From DAIQNV01 sp038748775 (GTDB lineage: Bacteria > Planctomycetota > Phycisphaerae > Phycisphaerales > UBA1924): a stretch of 64,000 nt of DNA. Positions 44,723 to 53,193 of this stretch are shown piece by piece; position 1 is the stretch's first letter, and the number at the start of each line of letters is the position of its first letter. The stretch lies in NCBI GenBank assembly GCA_038748775.1, contig JBCDIT010000017.1:6017-70016 (forward strand). Direction: 5' to 3'. The notes below the pieces were generated by a model, which was not told the DNA's origin, did no database searches, and was given only the letters and a program-made list of their open reading frames with translations. The translations under genes were made by a program, and so were the position numbers.

Positions 44723-45994
44723 ATGCTGACCCGAACTCTCCGCTCCGTCGCGGCCGGCCTACTCACCACGATGGTGCCGCTGGCACAGGCCGGCAAGGTC
44801 AAGATCGTCGAACGCGACGGCGCCTACCAACTGCTTGTCGACGGCACACCCTTCGTCGCCAAGGGCGCCGGTGGCCAAGACAACCTCGATCTGCTCCGCG
44901 AGAACGGGGGCAACTCGATCCGAACCTGGCACATCGACAACGCCGGCTACGTCCTCGACGAAGCCCACAAGCGCGGCATCATGGTCACGATGGGCATCTG
45001 GCTCCAGCACCCCCGCCACGGCTTCGACTACACGAACAAAGAAGCCGTTGAGGCCCAACGCGAGATGGTGCGGAACGCTGTCCTCGAACTCAAAGACCAC
45101 CCCGCGCTGCTCATGTGGGGCCTGGGGAACGAAGTCGAACTCCACGTCGACCCGGCCGGCGTCTTCCCGGAGATTCAATACATCGCCGCGATGGTTGAAG
45201 AACTCGACCCCGATCACCCGCAGATGACGGTCATCGCCGGGGCCGACCGTGAGAAAATCGAACTCTTCCGCAAGACGTGCCCCAGCATCGATCTCATCGG
45301 CGTGAACAAATACGGCAGCGTCGAGAAGGTACCCCAGATGCTCGAGGACGCCGGTTACGACGGGCCCTACATGATCACCGAGTTCGGGCCTCGTGGATGG
45401 TGGGAATCACCCGAGGCGCCCTGGGGTGCGGACATCGAACCCACCAGCGCCGAGAAGGCCGAGATGTACCGCTTTGGCTATACCAAGGCGGTCCTAGAAC
45501 AGCCCGAGAAGTGCCTCGGCTCGTACGTCTTCCTCTGGGGTGAGAAGCAAGAAGCCACCGAGACCTGGTTTGGCATGTTCTTGAAAGACGGAGGCCGCAC
45601 GCCGGTCGTCGACGTCATGCGCGAAATGTGGACCGGCACTCCCCCGGTCAACCGGGCCCCGGTCGTCAGCGGGATCAAGAGCCGCGCGGCGCTCAAGTCG
45701 GTCAACCCGGGCGAGACCTTCGAAGCGAGGGCCATCGTCGATGACCATGAGGATGACCAACTCGCCTTCGAGTGGGTCATCATCGAAGAATCGACCGACC
45801 GGCGCAGCGGCGGTGATGCGGAATACGCGCCGCCCCGTCGCACCGAGTTGACCCTGAACTCGGGTCGATCCACCGGCACGTTCCGAGCGCCCATGGAGCC
45901 CGGCCCCTACCGCATCTTCGTGTTCGCCCGCGATATCCACGGCGGTGTGGGCACGGCGAACATCCCGTTCCACGTCGGATCCTGGGACGATTGA
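44723..45994 (+). CDS. Secreted glycoside hydrolase with TIM barrel (GH2/GH5-like)
   Basis: A 423-aa protein. ATG 44723 is preceded by AAAGG; signal peptide MLTRTLRSVAAGLLTTMVPLAQA. The barrel carries clan GH-A hallmarks: GGNSIRTWH (60s), MWGLGNEVEL with acid/base Glu 137, and YMITEFGPRGWW with nucleophile Glu 220. A C-terminal Ig-like domain (about 320-420) follows. It resembles the barrel domain of GH2 or small GH5-type enzymes; its exact family is uncertain. It converges on a GH3 gene and heads a beta-glucan locus. The likely substrates are glucan or mannan oligosaccharides. Confidence 0.82.
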   Translation: MLTRTLRSVAAGLLTTMVPLAQAGKVKIVERDGAYQLLVDGTPFVAKGAGGQDNLDLLRENGGNSIRTWHIDNAGYVLDEAHKRGIMVTMGIWLQHPRHGFDYTNKEAVEAQREMVRNAVLELKDHPALLMWGLGNEVELHVDPAGVFPEIQYIAAMVEELDPDHPQMTVIAGADREKIELFRKTCPSIDLIGVNKYGSVEKVPQMLEDAGYDGPYMITEFGPRGWWESPEAPWGADIEPTSAEKAEMYRFGYTKAVLEQPEKCLGSYVFLWGEKQEATETWFGMFLKDGGRTPVVDVMREMWTGTPPVNRAPVVSGIKSRAALKSVNPGETFEARAIVDDHEDDQLAFEWVIIEESTDRRSGGDAEYAPPRRTELTLNSGRSTGTFRAPMEPGPYRIFVFARDIHGGVGTANIPFHVGSWDD

Positions 45995-46008
45995 TATACC
46001 AAATGAAA

Positions 46009-46043
46009 GAGGCCGGCCCTCATCGGGGCCGGCCTCGCTTTGG
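46009..46043. terminator. Bidirectional terminator between convergent hydrolase genes
   Basis: GAGGCCGGCCC (46009-46019) and GGGCCGGCCTC (46026-46036) form an 11-bp stem with a 6-nt loop. On the plus strand GCTTT follows; on the minus strand TTTCATTT follows. It serves the GH2-like gene and, with the better T-run, the GH3 gene. Confidence 0.75.
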
Positions 46044-46080
46044 GTCGGGCTTTGGGTCGGGCTTTGGGTCGGGCTTTGAG
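46038..46080 (+). repeat. 12-bp tandem repeat
   Basis: CTTTGGGTCGGG occurs three times in a row (46038-46073), followed by partial CTTTGAG, directly after the terminator stem and before the GH3 stop. Confidence 0.9.
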
Positions 46081-46122
46081 TGTCTCGAAGACTCGACCAC
46101 CCAGCCCACGCTCGCGGCTGCG

Positions 46123-48378
46123 TTACTCGATGATGAGCTTGCCGCTCGCGGTCATCGAGGCCTCGAACTCGACTGTGTGCTCGCCCACCATCACGGCGAA
46201 CGCACCAGGCTCGAAGACCTTGCGGCCATCGGCATTCGTGAACATGAATCGCTCGACCGGGATGTCGAGCTGCAAGTTCTGACGGGCTCCCCGGCGGAGT
46301 TCAACGCGGTCGAACGCCGCGAGACGCTTCACCGGGGGGGTCATCGACGCGTAGCGGTCGGCGAGGTACACGAGAGCGACTTCGGTTCCGTTGCGATCAC
46401 CGGTGTTGCGGACCGCGAACTGAACGGTCACACCCGAACCGTCACGCTTCGCGCTCACACGCGGCTCTGAGTGCTCGAACGTCGTGTACGTCAGGCCATC
46501 ACCGAACTGGAACAGCGGCGAGAAGTTGCCGCTTGAGAAATCAACACCCATGGTCTCGGTAAAGACGTGGTCGTACGTCAGCAGGCCATGCGGGTCGCGC
46601 GGGTAGGTGAACGGCAGCTTACCCATCGGGGCGTGATCACCCGAAAGGATATCGGCCAGTGCCTCGGGGCCGTGCGGGCCGGGCTCGCCCATCCAAATCA
46701 CCGCCTCGGCACCCTCCGCGATCTCGGTGATGATGCGAGGACGGTTCATCGCAAGAATGAGCACGTACGGAGTGCCCGAGTCTTTGACAGCGCGGGCCAA
46801 CTCCAACTGAGCGGGCGGAATCGCGAAATCACCGATATTGCCCGGGATCTCGGTCGAAGGCACTTCGCCCAGGGTCAGGAAGACGATGTCATTGCTGCTC
46901 GCGGCGCGGCCAACGGCGTCAAGATCGCCGACGGTGTCGAACGTCGAACCCTCGACGTATGTCACGTCGTTGAACTCGCCACGGATCGCGTCGAGGATGG
47001 TCGGTGATTCGGGGTACGCTGCTTCTTCAGCGCCCTGCCAGGTGTAGGTCCAAGCGCCGTGGATTGCGGCGAGTGACTCGGCGGCCGGGCCGGTCACGAG
47101 GACGTCGGCCCTCTTGGAAACCGGCAACACGCCGTTCTCGTTCTTCAGCAGCACGAGCGCGGCCCGGGCCGCCTCGAGCGATGCGGCGGCGTGATCGTCG
47201 TTGCCAATCGTGCTCAACGAGCCCGTCGCGAGCGGCGATTCGAAGAGACCCAGGTCTTCCTTCAGCGTCAAGATGCGACGCACCGACTGATCGATCCGCG
47301 CCACCGGGATGCGCCCCTCGCGCACCAGTTCAACCGCGTAGTCGGCAAAGTTGGCGTTGTACGGCGCCATCGTCATATCGACGCCGGCCTCGATCGCGAG
47401 AGCGACGGCTTCTTTCTGGCTGTGGGCGACCTTGTGACGATCGTGGAGGTACTCGATGTCGGCCCAGTCGGTGACCGCGACGCCCTCGAAGCCGAGTTCG
47501 TCGCGGAGCAGGCCGGTGAGGTAGCGGTGGCTCGCGTGCACCGGCTCCCCGTTAATCTCGCCCGAGTTGATCATGATCGTCGCGACGTCCGCCTCGATCA
47601 TCGCCCGGAACGGCGGAAGGAAGATGTCACGGATCTCTCGGGTGCTCAGGATCGCCGGCGTGCGGTCGCGACCGGTGCGGGGAAGCGAATATCCGAGGAA
47701 GTGCTTCGCACACGCGGCCACGCCCTGCTCGGTCGACAGGCCGGCGGCCTGCAAGCCCCGGACGCTCTGCTCGGCCATGATTGTACAGACGAGCGGATCC
47801 TCACCGAACGTCTCGAAGAATCGCGACCAGACCGGCATGCGCCCCACGTCGCCGACCGGGCTGAAGTTCCAGTGCGGACCGACCAAGCGGGTCTCGACCG
47901 CCGTGATCTCACCGGCGCGGAAGGCGAATTCCGGCTCGAACGTCGCCGCGAGCGCGAGGTTCTGAGGGAAAATCGTGGCACCGAGGACGTAGTTGGCACC
48001 GTGGACGGAATCAACGCCGTAGACGATCGGGATGCCCAGTCGGGTCTCTTCGGTCGCGATCTTCTGGATGGTCTCGACCGTGTCACGCCACTTTTCAGGG
48101 GTGAGCGCCTTATCGAAGGTGTTCAGGAACGACCCGACGTGCTTGTTCACCACCATCTCGCGGAGTTTGCCCATGTCGAGATCGGTGTTGCCCGCGTGGG
48201 CGTGGTCACCCTGCGACACGACGCCGACGGTGATCTGCACCATCTGGCCTGTCTTTTCCTCGAGTGTCATCGCGTTGAGCAGAGACTCAACACGCTGCGA
48301 GGCCTGGGCAAACGTCAACGGCGCAGCGATGCCTACGGCAACGAGCGCCGCGGCGGACCGAAAGGAGGTCTGGTTCAT
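46123..48378 (-). CDS. Secreted GH3 beta-glucosidase
   Basis: A 751-aa BglX-like enzyme. Signal peptide (residues 1-24, cleavage near TFA-QA). The GH3 N-terminal barrel shows GVDSVHGANYVLGATIFPQN, KHFLGY (224-229) and the nucleophile motif VAVTDWAD with Asp 304. Then come the GH3 C-terminal alpha/beta domain and a fibronectin-III-like end (FEHSEPRVSAKRDGSG, FAVRNTGDRNGTEVALVYL). It releases glucose from beta-linked oligosaccharides. It follows the GH16 gene by 58 bp on the same strand and would finish laminarin breakdown begun by GH16. Confidence 0.95.
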   Translation of the reverse strand: MNQTSFRSAAALVAVGIAAPLTFAQASQRVESLLNAMTLEEKTGQMVQITVGVVSQGDHAHAGNTDLDMGKLREMVVNKHVGSFLNTFDKALTPEKWRDTVETIQKIATEETRLGIPIVYGVDSVHGANYVLGATIFPQNLALAATFEPEFAFRAGEITAVETRLVGPHWNFSPVGDVGRMPVWSRFFETFGEDPLVCTIMAEQSVRGLQAAGLSTEQGVAACAKHFLGYSLPRTGRDRTPAILSTREIRDIFLPPFRAMIEADVATIMINSGEINGEPVHASHRYLTGLLRDELGFEGVAVTDWADIEYLHDRHKVAHSQKEAVALAIEAGVDMTMAPYNANFADYAVELVREGRIPVARIDQSVRRILTLKEDLGLFESPLATGSLSTIGNDDHAAASLEAARAALVLLKNENGVLPVSKRADVLVTGPAAESLAAIHGAWTYTWQGAEEAAYPESPTILDAIRGEFNDVTYVEGSTFDTVGDLDAVGRAASSNDIVFLTLGEVPSTEIPGNIGDFAIPPAQLELARAVKDSGTPYVLILAMNRPRIITEIAEGAEAVIWMGEPGPHGPEALADILSGDHAPMGKLPFTYPRDPHGLLTYDHVFTETMGVDFSSGNFSPLFQFGDGLTYTTFEHSEPRVSAKRDGSGVTVQFAVRNTGDRNGTEVALVYLADRYASMTPPVKRLAAFDRVELRRGARQNLQLDIPVERFMFTNADGRKVFEPGAFAVMVGEHTVEFEASMTASGKLIIE

Positions 48379-48436
48379 ATGTGGTGTGCTCCGCGCTTCG
48401 CGGCTCTAAGGGGGAGTGGGACGCATGCGCCGGGCC

Positions 48437-49909
48437 TCAGGGGCACCCGGCGAAGAACGACGCAATAAATGTATCGATGTCAGCCAGATCGAGCACGCCG
48501 AGCGGGGCAGCGATGTCCGCCGCGTCGTTGCCGATCAGGAACGCGAGGATGAACCGGTCGACATCGTCGAGGTCGAGCACCCCGAATGGCTCGGCAAGAT
48601 CGGCGGGTCCGCACCCGGTTGCGGTGAAGGTCAGCGTGTCGATGTTGAACTCTTGGCTCATCCCCGAGCCGAGGTTCACGAATCGGATGACCTGCTCGCC
48701 CGCCGGAAGCGTGACCGTTCCGGAAACATTGCCGAAGGTCTGCCACGCGCCGGTGCCGCCGAATGAAATCGGGCCCGAAACGTCTTGACCGTCAACCTCG
48801 AGGCGGAACGAGCCACCGCTGACCGCCGACGCCACGCTGGCGGTCAGGTCGAAGGTGCGCTCGGTGCCGGGCTGGCCATCGACGTTCACGGTGTACTCGA
48901 TCCATTCGCCCGGGCGGATCCACCCGACGTGGAACCCGCCGCCGAAGGTCGACTCGATATCAACGCTCTCGGACGGCCGGAACGCGCCGCCGATGTTGTT
49001 CTCGTCGGTTTCGTTGAAACTGAAGCCTTGGCCGCCGCGGTCGTAGAGCTCCATGTTGATCACACCTGGGATCTCGATCGGGACGTAGGGCGTCTGCACG
49101 TCGTCGAACTCGTACGCACGGACCCAGTCAACGTACATGAACTGCGGGAAGACCGAAGATCCGTTGGGGTTGCCCGGGAAGTTGCCGCCGACCGCGACGT
49201 TCAAGATGAAGTGGAAGTCCTGCTCGAACGGCGCGAGGAAGTTCCCGGTCGCGCCGCTGAACCATGATGTCGAGTACGCGGTGTGGTAGAGCTGGCCGTC
49301 GAGGTACCACTCCATGCGGTCGGGGTAGCGGTCGATACGGTAGACGGCGTACTGCTGGCTGTAGTCCTCACCTGTCTCGATCGCCCCGCCATTCTGCACG
49401 CTGCCTTCGCCTTCGTTGCCGAAGTGCAACGTTCCGACGATCCGGTCGGCGAAGTTCGTCGACTCCATGATGTCGATCTCGCCGCTTGAGGGCCAGTTGC
49501 CATAGGGCGACCCGGTTGGCAGCATCCAGAACGCCGGCCAGATGCCGGTGGTCGACGGGAGCTTGATGCGGGCTTCAAAGCGCCCGTACCCGAAGTCCGC
49601 TTGCCCCAGCGTGCGGATGCGAGCCGATGAGTAGAACTTCCCGCCGATGCTGTCACGGCGGGCCTCGATGACCAGCTCACCGTTCTCGGCCCGGACGTTG
49701 CTCGAGCGGCCGGTGTACCACTGGAGTTCGTTGTTGCCCCAGCCCGGGATGCCGAACTGCGAGCCGTCGCCGGTCAGAGCCTCCCACGTTGTGGTGTCGA
49801 AGGTGTCGAACTCATCCGACCACACGAGCGTCTGAGCGGCTCCGCTCGAGACGAGGCCTGCGACAGCGAGAATGCTCATTGGGTTCCGGAACATGGCGGT
49901 GAAACTCAT
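48437..49909 (-). CDS. Secreted GH16 beta-glucanase with CBM6-like module and GC-type dockerin
   Basis: A 490-aa protein. Signal peptide 1-25. GH16 domain to about 270 with catalytic GEIDIMES (Glu 144, Asp 146, Glu 149), and WPAFWMLP and HFILNVAVGGNFPG, typical of laminarinases. A CBM6-like domain follows at about 285-425 (IPGVINMELYDRGGQG, HVGWIRPGEWIEYTVNV). The C-terminal module starts TGCGPADLAEPFG, has two LDLxDxDxFI repeats and ends FFAGCP; from memory this is the module annotated as a GC-type dockerin. Two Cys bracket it. It probably cleaves beta-1,3-glucan outside the cell. Confidence 0.94.
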   Translation of the reverse strand: MSFTAMFRNPMSILAVAGLVSSGAAQTLVWSDEFDTFDTTTWEALTGDGSQFGIPGWGNNELQWYTGRSSNVRAENGELVIEARRDSIGGKFYSSARIRTLGQADFGYGRFEARIKLPSTTGIWPAFWMLPTGSPYGNWPSSGEIDIMESTNFADRIVGTLHFGNEGEGSVQNGGAIETGEDYSQQYAVYRIDRYPDRMEWYLDGQLYHTAYSTSWFSGATGNFLAPFEQDFHFILNVAVGGNFPGNPNGSSVFPQFMYVDWVRAYEFDDVQTPYVPIEIPGVINMELYDRGGQGFSFNETDENNIGGAFRPSESVDIESTFGGGFHVGWIRPGEWIEYTVNVDGQPGTERTFDLTASVASAVSGGSFRLEVDGQDVSGPISFGGTGAWQTFGNVSGTVTLPAGEQVIRFVNLGSGMSQEFNIDTLTFTATGCGPADLAEPFGVLDLDDVDRFILAFLIGNDAADIAAPLGVLDLADIDTFIASFFAGCP

Positions 49910-49956
49910 CGTCGATTCGCTCCCTGAATATCGGAATTCCCTTCCCCGGTAAAGAC

Positions 49957-49982
49957 ACGGGGCGGTCGTTAGACCACCCCGT
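49957..49982. terminator. Intra-operon hairpin
   Basis: ACGGGG-C-GGTC, loop GTTA, GACC-A-CCCCGT: a 10-bp stem with one mismatch lies between the binding-protein stop (50020) and the GH16 start (49909). On the minus strand GTCTTT follows. It may cause partial termination, so upstream and downstream genes are made at different levels. Confidence 0.5.
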
Positions 49983-50019
49983 GGGAATGACTCAGATGAT
50001 ATCGCTGACTTCAGCAGGC

Positions 50020-51387
50020 TTACGGGCAGCCAGCGAAGAAGGCGGCGATGAACGCATCGATGTCCGACAGGTCGATGACGCCAAACGGCGCGGCGATGTC
50101 GGCCGCGGCGTCGCCGCCGACGAAGGCGGCGATGAACGCGTCGATGTCGCTCAGGTCGAGCAGGTCGAACGGCAGGGCAAGGTCGGCAACGTTGCAGCCG
50201 CCTTCATCGAGCTCGAGCATCGCGGCGTCGTACCAGATGGCGCCCCCGGCGTCGTCCTGCTGCTGGTAGCCCATGACGATACGCACTTCGCTGGTGTTGG
50301 CCGGAGCGGTGCCGGTGGCTTCGAACTCGGTCCAGACGTCGGTCGGGCTCGCGGCGGTCAGGGTGGTGATGCCGTTGTCGAAGAGCTGGTTGCCGGCGGC
50401 GTCGTAGAACTGGATCGCGAGGAAGCCCGAGTTGTTGCCGGCGATTTCGTCACCGGTGGCGTGGCGGGACTGGATCGAGGCCTTCCAGTCCTCGCCCTCG
50501 GAGGCGGGGAGACGCTGAATGGCAACGGTGTCGTTCTGCTCGCCGTTGAACTGGCCGAACATGAACGCGAACCATTCGCCTTCGAAGGCCTGCGAGGCGA
50601 GGCCGGGGTCGCCCGGGCCGCCGGCGCGGAACAGGTTAAAGCCGGCGTCGAACTGAGCCCAGCCGTTGAAGGCCTGCTGGAAGGGGGCCGCGGTTTCGAA
50701 ACCACCGTCGTAGAACGGGATCACGGCGTTCTCTTCGACGAGGCCCAGGAAGGCGTTGTCGAGGTAGGCGGCGCCTTCGCCGAAGTTACCGTCCATGTCG
50801 GTGTCTTCGGTGCCCTGGTCGAGGGCGATCACGATCTGGGCGCGGTCAACGCCGAGCGGGGCGACGAGGTCGACCGAGTAACGCGGCGTGTTGGCCGGGT
50901 CATCGGTGGTCGGCGTGGTCGAGTCGATCATGGTGAACGACTGCTCGACGTAGTTGCCCTGTGGGTCGCCGCCAAGGGGGCCGAGGGTGTCGATGTACAC
51001 AACGACGAGGCGGAGGGCGTTGGTGCCTTCCATTTCGTCGCCCATAAGGTGGGCGGCGTCGAGCTCGGCGCGCCAGCGGTCACCGGGGGTGACGGCCAGG
51101 CTGAAGACGTCCTGGAAGAGACCGTTGGTCGAGGGGACCGGGTTGCCTCCGTCGTCTGTAGCGAAGTTGCCAAAGATCTTGGCCGAGGCCGAGTCCGAGA
51201 TCACGAACTCAGCAAAGTCCTGCGAAATGTTACCGCCGAACGTGTTCCAGTCGGCAAACACACCTTCAAAGCTCCCGTTCTCGAAGCCGGTGTTCAGCAG
51301 CTCGTTGACGGGGCTCGGGATGACCTGACCAGTCGCAGCACCGGCCATACCCATCAGCGCGATCGCGCTCAGAAACTTCGCGTTCAT
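50020..51387 (-). CDS. Secreted two-domain binding protein with GC-type dockerin
   Basis: A 455-aa protein. ATG 51387 has GGAGG upstream and a signal peptide (MNAKFLSAIALMGMAGAATGQ). Two similar jelly-roll-type domains follow: one begins LLNTGFENGSFEGVFADWNTFGG, the other FYDGGFETAAPFQQAFNGWAQFD, each with F-E-x-G openings, an M/T-GDE turn and a strand such as AAYLDNAFL or AIWYDAAMLEL. This is the layout of carbohydrate-binding modules. The C-terminal module (GGCNVADLALPFD, two LDLSDIDAFI-type repeats, FFAGCP) matches that of GH16. It has no catalytic motif. It likely holds glucan or the hydrolases at the surface. Confidence 0.85.
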   Translation of the reverse strand: MNAKFLSAIALMGMAGAATGQVIPSPVNELLNTGFENGSFEGVFADWNTFGGNISQDFAEFVISDSASAKIFGNFATDDGGNPVPSTNGLFQDVFSLAVTPGDRWRAELDAAHLMGDEMEGTNALRLVVVYIDTLGPLGGDPQGNYVEQSFTMIDSTTPTTDDPANTPRYSVDLVAPLGVDRAQIVIALDQGTEDTDMDGNFGEGAAYLDNAFLGLVEENAVIPFYDGGFETAAPFQQAFNGWAQFDAGFNLFRAGGPGDPGLASQAFEGEWFAFMFGQFNGEQNDTVAIQRLPASEGEDWKASIQSRHATGDEIAGNNSGFLAIQFYDAAGNQLFDNGITTLTAASPTDVWTEFEATGTAPANTSEVRIVMGYQQQDDAGGAIWYDAAMLELDEGGCNVADLALPFDLLDLSDIDAFIAAFVGGDAAADIAAPFGVIDLSDIDAFIAAFFAGCP

Positions 51388-51501
51388 ATTCAAATCCCTC
51401 CAGGTATCGATACTTCTCTCAAGCGGGCACACACACCGTCTGATCGATCCAACCGGGCCGGGGCCAGACGGCGCCCCGAACCGGTGTTGTGGTCTGTTCA
51501 A

Positions 51502-52515
51502 TCAGGGATCTTCGCGATCCTTGACGATCTTGTAATCGCGGGGACCCCAGAGCACGCTGAGCGAACTCACTGCTTCAGATCCGGCGTTGGTATTGATGAG
51601 CTCGTTGGCGCTGAAGCCCCGAGCACTGCCGTCAGCCATCGCAACGTTGGCCGTACCCTTGAGACCATTCAGGCCGTACGGATCGTTGAAGTCGCCGCCG
51701 TGGCGGTAGTACGGGAGTTCGGCGTATGGCTCGCTGCCCACGATGTACTCGGGGTTCTCGCCGTTTTGTGCTGCCGGGAACACGAACCGCTGGTGGTCGG
51801 CCGACTCGTCGGCACCGAAGCGATCGCCCGGGAAGTTGTACCGGCCGACGGTCTCGCTGGTGAACGCACGCCCGCCTTCGTTCTGACGGATCGACTGCTC
51901 GTTCTTCCAGTACTCGGCCCAAGTGTCGGTCACGAGGACGGTGTTCGACGCGAAGTCGACCACGGCGTCGAACTGTTGACCTTCACCGTCGAAGCTCGCC
52001 GAAAGTCGCCCGTCGCCCGGGACAGCAATATCGATGTTGCTGCCCTGACGGATCGTGGCCACGTACGCCGACGCCCAGTAGTTCATCGCGTACGAGCGAC
52101 CACCGAATCGGTGGGCGGGGTTGATAAAGACACCGCCGCCCAGGGTCGCACGCTTATTGCTCCCGGAATCGTCGAGCTCAGCCTGGGTTCCGAAGTCGCC
52201 GGCATCGGCGTTGGGCAGGTAGTCGCCGAGAACATCAGAGTCGAACCAACGCCGGCCGTCTTTGCCGTCGAGTTGGATGTAGCCGTTGTCCGGCGGAACA
52301 TTGGGCGGGAGATCGTCACGGAAGTCCTGCGAGTAGAGAACCATCGCCGTGACGAGCTGACGCTGGTTGGTGAGGCTGATGGTGCTCTGGGCCGTCTGAC
52401 GCGCCTTACCCAAGGCGGGCAGCAAAATGCCGATGAGCAGAGCGATGATGGCGATGACCACCAAAAGCTCGATGAGCGTAAACGCTGCCTTGCGGCTGTG
52501 ATCGCGTGAAGTCAT
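51502..52515 (-). CDS. Pseudopilin-like secreted protein (prepilin N-terminus)
   Basis: A 337-aa protein. ATG 52515 has AAAGGA about 9 nt upstream. A short basic leader is followed by FTLIELLVVIA and a long hydrophobic helix ending LLPALG, with the prepilin peptidase site before F and Glu at +5. The globular part ends with the ...NVAMADGSARGF... (x-DG) motif common in planctomycete type II secretion-like proteins. It is the first gene of the glucan run, behind two copies of a palindrome. It may help assemble or export the dockerin-bearing proteins (inference). Confidence 0.88.
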   Translation of the reverse strand: MTSRDHSRKAAFTLIELLVVIAIIALLIGILLPALGKARQTAQSTISLTNQRQLVTAMVLYSQDFRDDLPPNVPPDNGYIQLDGKDGRRWFDSDVLGDYLPNADAGDFGTQAELDDSGSNKRATLGGGVFINPAHRFGGRSYAMNYWASAYVATIRQGSNIDIAVPGDGRLSASFDGEGQQFDAVVDFASNTVLVTDTWAEYWKNEQSIRQNEGGRAFTSETVGRYNFPGDRFGADESADHQRFVFPAAQNGENPEYIVGSEPYAELPYYRHGGDFNDPYGLNGLKGTANVAMADGSARGFSANELINTNAGSEAVSSLSVLWGPRDYKIVKDREDP

Positions 52516-52596
52516 GTGACTCAATCCTTTGATATCGCTTTCAACTACCGGAAATGGTACCCGACCACGAGACATTTGGCGACGAGATTCTGAACG

Positions 52597-52617
52597 ATTT
52601 CGGAATCGTTCCGAAAT
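52597..52617. promoter_or_regulatory. Palindromic operator, copy 1
   Basis: ATTTCGGAA, TCG, TTCCGAAAT: perfect 9-bp arms with a 3-bp centre, 82 bp upstream of the pseudopilin start. It shares the core CGGAANCGTTCCG with the copy at 52741. It fits a dimeric repressor such as a LacI-type protein; no such gene is in the window. Confidence 0.6.
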
Positions 52618-52740
52618 GTGCTGCCCCAGTCTAGCTGGTCTCCGACCCGATGTTTCGGGACGTTGAACTCTCCATCGACCCATTAGACCATGATCTCCAT
52701 ACGCCGGCAACGTGAAGGCGGATCAAGGGGACCGCGGGCT

Positions 52741-52755
52741 CCGGAAGCGTTCCGG
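52741..52755. promoter_or_regulatory. Palindromic operator, copy 2
   Basis: CCGGAA, GCG, TTCCGG: perfect arms around the same core CGGAANCGTTCCG; its centre lies 141 bp from copy 1. Confidence 0.55.
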
Positions 52756-53193
52756 TGATTTGACCCAGTTAAGGGCATTGGTTTGTTCGGATAGACAGGT
52801 ATGTAAACCGATCCAGAGCCCCAGACCGCCCCAATGGGCCATTCGGCACGCTAGGACCGCTTCGACGCCCCAATACACAGATCGCATGCCGTCCGTATAC
52901 AACGCGACTTCGGTCATGGGGCAGCGGCTTCCCGATCCGTGACTCCGCAGATCACTTTCACCGCTACAGGGGGTACCCTAAAACCTCGGGTGACTCCGAC
53001 CCAATCACCTTTCGTACGTGCTGTCGGCCGCGGAAAAGCGAGACCCTGCCCCGCTCTGCCGCGTCTCCGGCCAGGAGATGATGAATATTCCGATGAAATC
53101 GACGGCCTTTCGGACCTCGATCGGAGCGACGCGTCGCGGGCTTGGTTTCGGCCCGATTCGCCAGAGCCGGGGTGAGTCGCGATAATCACGGCC

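Larger units (their letters stand above)
52516..53193. other. Divergent control region between pseudopilin and rlmN
   Basis: 678 bp without a credible gene. It holds the two palindromes listed separately and an imperfect hairpin (ATTGGTTT / AAACCGAT, about 52778-52814). No tRNA-like or other RNA signature was seen. Confidence 0.6.

Noticed and set aside
46038..46080. CRISPR or repeat array
   Set aside because: Direct 12-bp units without spacers; no cas genes anywhere in the window.
49981..52509. 842-codon plus-strand frame opposite the binding protein and pseudopilin
   Set aside because: Shadow of well supported minus-strand genes with signal peptide, dockerin repeats and ribosome sites; its sequence is rich in Val/Gly/Asp runs with no domain.
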